DNA of 64,000 nt, taken from Desulfovibrio legallii (GTDB taxonomy: Bacteria > Desulfobacterota > Desulfovibrionia > Desulfovibrionales > Desulfovibrionaceae). The stretch lies in the NCBI RefSeq assembly GCF_900102485.1, contig NZ_FNBX01000008.1, positions 56,685-120,684 on the forward strand. Direction: 5' to 3'. The notes below the pieces were generated by a model. That model was not told where the DNA came from and made no database searches. It saw nothing but the letters and a program-made list of their open reading frames with translations. A program made the translations under genes and the position numbers. Positions 61,516 through 64,000 of the stretch are shown here, one piece after another; the first letter of the stretch is position 1, and each line of letters opens with the position of its first letter.

Positions 61516-61660
61516 TTTTGTGGGGGGAAGGGGGAACTTTTGAGCGCTGCTGTCTTCGCCCGTAACTTCCTTCGTCGTAACGGGCTAAGCTGACCAAAAG
61601 TTCCCCCTTCCCCCCACGCCCCCCATCCCCTTCAAAAAACTTTTCTCCGTGCGGGAACGC
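61516..61660 (-). repeat. Family A repeat with long loop (23-bp arms, 52-nt loop)
   Basis: Arms 61520-61542 and 61595-61617 (GTGGGGGGAAGGGGGAACTT plus TTG, exact complement) are separated by 52 bases instead of two. The loop itself contains a small hairpin, GCCCGT ... ACGGGC. The normal flank CCCCCCATCCCCTTCAAAAA follows. The remaining 61462-61799 spacer shows no gene. Confidence 0.85.
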
Positions 61661-61799
61661 GAAGGCGCGCCCTGCGGCGCGAAGATTTCCGGGCATACGC
61701 CATCCGTGCGGCGCTGGCAAGCAGGGGGGATTGTGCGTGCTTTGCCAGGTTGTTATGCGCGTTTCCTGCGAGCGTTTCACCAGTGAAGCGCTCTGACGG

Positions 61800-62345
61800 T
61801 TAAGGCCGCAGCTGCCGGGTCCAGTCCGCCAGGGCCTGCATGAGCCCGGCCGCCTGTTTGCTCAGCCCCTGGTCCTGCACGTCGCCGTTGTCCGCAAAAG
61901 CCGGGGTAAAGGCGTTGGAGAACAGCTCAGGCTTGTTCAGCAGGCGCAGGTTCAGGTACACGCAGACCTGCCGCAGATGGTACTGGCTGCGGCTGGTGCC
62001 CATGCCGCCGCCCGCGCCCAGCAGGCAGGCCGCCTTGCCGTTGAGCGGGGCCAGGTCGGGCTCGCGCGAAAGCCAGTCCAGGGCGTTTTTCAGGGCCGGG
62101 GCCAGCGAATAGTTGTATTCCGGGCAAGCCAGCACCAGGGCGTCCGCCCCGCTGACCAGATCAATCAGATCCTGCGCGGCCTTGGGCTTTTCCAGGTCGG
62201 CGTTATAAAAGGGCAAGGCGCTGATGTCGGCAATTTCCATCCGCACGCCCGCAGGCAGGTGGGCAGCGCAGCAGCGCAGCAGCCCCGTATTGCGCGAAGC
62301 CTTGCGCAAGCTGCCGGAAATGCCCACAAAAGTAAGATCAGCCAT
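61800..62345 (-). CDS. NADPH-dependent FMN reductase family protein
   Basis: A 181-residue flavodoxin-like reductase. The FMN phosphate loop is GISGSLRKASRNTGLLR (about 8-24) and the isoalloxazine-contacting motif is CPEYNYSLAPALKNALDWLS (about 74-93), both typical of chromate/quinone reductases and FMN reductases. GMGTSRSQYHLRQV provides the NAD(P)H-binding loop. Substrate is unknown. AAGGAG lies upstream of the ATG at 62345; a longer frame reaching 62477 is rejected for lack of homology. It stands alone, flanked by repeat-bearing spacers. Confidence 0.92.
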   Translation of the reverse strand: MADLTFVGISGSLRKASRNTGLLRCCAAHLPAGVRMEIADISALPFYNADLEKPKAAQDLIDLVSGADALVLACPEYNYSLAPALKNALDWLSREPDLAPLNGKAACLLGAGGGMGTSRSQYHLRQVCVYLNLRLLNKPELFSNAFTPAFADNGDVQDQGLSKQAAGLMQALADWTRQLRP

Positions 62346-62504
62346 AACTACTCCTTGGGTGAACGGGCCTCCACAGAAAGGGATGCTCCATGAAGCCCGG
62401 TTGCGACGGCCAGCAAAGGCGGCCGCCCACAGCACCCGCGCGCGGCGCGCCCCAAGGGCCGCCCCGCGCGGGTCCATGCCCGCAACCTAAAACAAAAGCC
62501 CGGC

Positions 62505-62640
62505 CGGGGAAAGGGGCGCAAGCCCGCCCGGAGCCGCAGCGGCGTAAGCGCAAGGTATTTACGCTGGTAAGCGCCGGAACGAGCGTGTCGCAACCTTTAA
62601 CAATGTATATTCTCAAAGGTAATCTGCGCGAACAGACGCC
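62505..62640 (-). repeat. Family B intergenic repeat, diverged copy
   Basis: Minus-strand order GATTACCTTTGAGAATATAC, CGTTCCGGCGCTTACC, GTAAATACCTTGCGCTTACG and GCCGCTGCGGCTCC follows the family B order, with more substitutions than other copies. It lies in the 335-bp spacer between the thioesterase stop and the FMN reductase start; nothing else was found there. Confidence 0.7.
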
Positions 62641-62680
62641 CGCCGCAAAGGGCAGGGCGCGGGCATCTGCCCTGAAAACC

Positions 62681-63088
62681 CTATGCCGGGGCCTGCCCCT
62701 TGGCCCTGGCCCTGGCCTCAAACTTCTCCCGGTTGACCACCACGCGCTGGTGCGTGCCCTCGCCGATGAGACCGGCCGCGTCATAGGCGGCCACTTTGAA
62801 GCTGAGGCCCTTGCCGTTGGGCGAAACGTCCGTAAGCTCCGCCTCAAAACGCACGCCCATGCCGCAGGGCGTGGCCGCCACATGGGAAACCTGAATGCCC
62901 GTGCCCACGGTGGTCTGGCCGTCTTCCAGCAAGCCCTGCACCATTGCCACAGCCGTGGCCTCCATCCAGGCCACCATCATGGCCGTGGAAAAAACCTCCA
63001 CCAGCCCGCTGCCCACACTGCTGGCCAGCATGGCCGAGGTCACCGTCACTTCTTTCCGGCCGTGCAGGCCGGGCGCCAACTTGCTCAT
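62681..63088 (-). CDS. Hotdog-fold thioesterase, FlK-like
   Basis: A 135-residue single hotdog domain. VEVFSTAMMVAWMEATAVAM (31-50) and GTGIQVSHVAATPCGMGV (62-79) are the conserved blocks. Thr35, Glu43 and His69 fall at the same spacing as the Thr/Glu/His triad of fluoroacetyl-CoA thioesterase FlK (42/50/76). A role in hydrolysing a toxic or stalled acyl-CoA is likely, but the fluoroacetyl specificity of FlK cannot be assumed. It starts about 270 bp downstream of the AMMECR1 gene, with a family A repeat between. Confidence 0.85.
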   Translation of the reverse strand: MSKLAPGLHGRKEVTVTSAMLASSVGSGLVEVFSTAMMVAWMEATAVAMVQGLLEDGQTTVGTGIQVSHVAATPCGMGVRFEAELTDVSPNGKGLSFKVAAYDAAGLIGEGTHQRVVVNREKFEARARAKGQAPA

Positions 63089-63270
63089 GCGTCACTCTCT
63101 TTGCGCTGCATGCAGGAGCACCCCCGCCGGTTTCCCAAGCTCTCTCTTCTTGTAGCCCAAGCCCCGCCGCCGCCACAAGGGGCAAACCCTGCCGCCCCTA
63201 TGCCGGCGTTGGCACAGAAACCCGGACTGCAAGGCCGTGCCCAGGGCAGACCCTGCGCGACGCCGGAGGG

Positions 63271-63350
63271 GAGAAAAGTTTTTTGAAGGGGATGGGGGGC
63301 GTGGGGGGAAGGGGGAACTTTTGTTCACAAAAGTTCCCCCTTCCCCCCAC
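63271..63350. repeat. Family A repeat, perfect 24-bp hairpin
   Basis: Flank GAGAAAAGTTTTTTGAAGGG and GATGGGGGGC, then arms 63301-63324 and 63327-63350 (GTGGGGGGAAGGGGGAACTT plus TTGT, exact complement, loop TC). It is the longest perfect stem of the family and begins 11 bp from the AMMECR1 stop. Confidence 0.9.
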
Positions 63351-63360
63351 AAAAACGCTC

Positions 63361-63948
63361 TTACCCCGCCGCGGCGTCCGGTACGGAAAAGACCAGGGCT
63401 TCGTACCAGAAGAGGCGCGCGCCTGGCTGTTGCCAGGAGCCTGGGGGCAGGCCTGCCTTGCGGCAGAGGTTTTCCAGGTAGGCCAGGCGGTCCCAGCCTT
63501 GTTCCACGGGCACCTGCGGCAGGAACACGCCGCTTTGCCCGGCGTATTGGAGGACCAGACCGTGGCGGCCCACTTCCACGGCCTGGGGGTCAAGGCAGAG
63601 GCTGGGTTCGCCCAGGACGGAGATTTCCAGATGGATCTGGGGCCATTCCGCAGCGGTGAGGGGCGGGAAGCGGGGATCCTGAAAAGCTGCTGCGGCGGCC
63701 ATGTGCCAGACAGTGGCATAGAGGGGTTCACGGCCGAGAATATTGCCGATGCAGCCGCGCAGGGCGTGGTTGTCGGTAAGGGTGACAAAGGCCCCCAGGC
63801 GGCGGCCCAGAGCGCCGGAAAGCAGCTCCTGCGGCGGAGCGGGCGCGGCGGCGGCATACGTTCCGGCCAGGCCGGAATCGATGGCCGTGCGAGCCTGGCG
63901 GCCCAGAAAATCTTTTTCTGCCGGGGTAAGGGCAAAGGAAAGGGACAT
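63361..63948 (-). CDS. AMMECR1-family protein (AmmeMemoRadiSam system protein A)
   Basis: A 195-residue AMMECR1 protein. The family hallmark LRGCIGNI (about 63-70) is intact, preceded by GAFVTLTDNHA and followed by AAAFQDPRFPPLTAAEWPQI and LEISVLGEPSL. Function in bacteria is unproven; it is often encoded with a MEMO protein and a radical SAM enzyme, but no such partners appear in this window (they could lie beyond 64000). The C-terminus carries the usual GWDRLAYLENLCRKAG motif. A family B repeat lies just upstream of the start. Confidence 0.92.
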   Translation of the reverse strand: MSLSFALTPAEKDFLGRQARTAIDSGLAGTYAAAAPAPPQELLSGALGRRLGAFVTLTDNHALRGCIGNILGREPLYATVWHMAAAAAFQDPRFPPLTAAEWPQIHLEISVLGEPSLCLDPQAVEVGRHGLVLQYAGQSGVFLPQVPVEQGWDRLAYLENLCRKAGLPPGSWQQPGARLFWYEALVFSVPDAAAG

Positions 63949-63957
63949 GCGGCCTCC

Positions 63958-64000
63958 TAGAGCAGATTAACTTTGAGAACAGGCATTCTCAAAGTTTAAG
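63958..64000 (+). repeat. Family B repeat, cut by window edge
   Basis: TAGAGCAGATTAACTTTGAG, then GAACAGGCATTCTCAAAGTT: the left end of the element with its first palindrome. The rest is beyond the window. Confidence 0.8.

Noticed and set aside
1..64000. CRISPR array
   Set aside because: The repeats seen are palindromic, widely dispersed elements or single direct pairs; no regular repeat-spacer array and no cas genes are present.

Overview
The window looks like a GC-rich chromosomal segment of a motile deltaproteobacterium-type sulfate reducer, most likely of the Desulfovibrio group. This is inferred from the gene content: an L-lactate permease, flagellar hook, cap and chaperone genes, a cobyric acid synthase, a kinase/phosphatase fusion resembling PFK-2/FBPase-2, and a candidate selenoprotein. 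Species cannot be assigned from sequence reading alone.

Layout. 1-3000: start of a GAF-type regulator, an SPFH/NfeD membrane pair and an unknown protein. 3200-14400 (minus strand): the transcription/translation operon rimP-nusA-ylxR-infB-ylxP-nrnA-truB-rpsO-pnp, with a good promoter and a terminator-like leader in front of rimP; no rbfA is visible. 14500-18300: a chemoreceptor behind a sigma28-like promoter, hook gene flgE behind a sigma54-like promoter, and an exported rhodanese. 18400-32900: housekeeping genes (aminotransferase, lipoprotein, PFKFB-like fusion, sppA, cardiolipin synthase, hisI-hisG, DEAD-box helicase, ribF, flavin reductase, lactate permease).

33200-40360 is an accessory island: a type III restriction-modification operon (mod and res) with an AlbA/Schlafen-type ATP-binding gene between its subunits, then a decayed IS3-family transposase, ending at the 3' side of tRNA-Ser(UGA). 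The mod recognition region is visibly AT-rich.

40850-50471: a TPR protein, a 1613-residue decayed-looking hybrid-kinase-like membrane protein, and a three-gene ABC importer of the ferric-iron type. 50600-56260: cobQ, fliS and fliD, the latter with a sigma28-like promoter. 56264-56458: a 64-codon membrane protein whose codon 36 is an in-frame UGA followed at the right distance by a perfect 7-bp hairpin, making it a strong selenocysteine candidate. 56600-61460: a nonulosonate-type sugar cluster (kdnB-, kdnA-like, a cytidylyltransferase/PseG-like fusion and SpsF). The end carries a FMN reductase, a FlK-like thioesterase and an AMMECR1 protein.

Two dispersed intergenic repeat families run through the window. 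Family A is a perfect 19-24 bp G-rich hairpin with a conserved flank (8 full or partial copies). Family B is a composite element of about 45-150 bp with several short palindromes (7 copies), often starting exactly at a TAG stop codon. Both sit only between genes.
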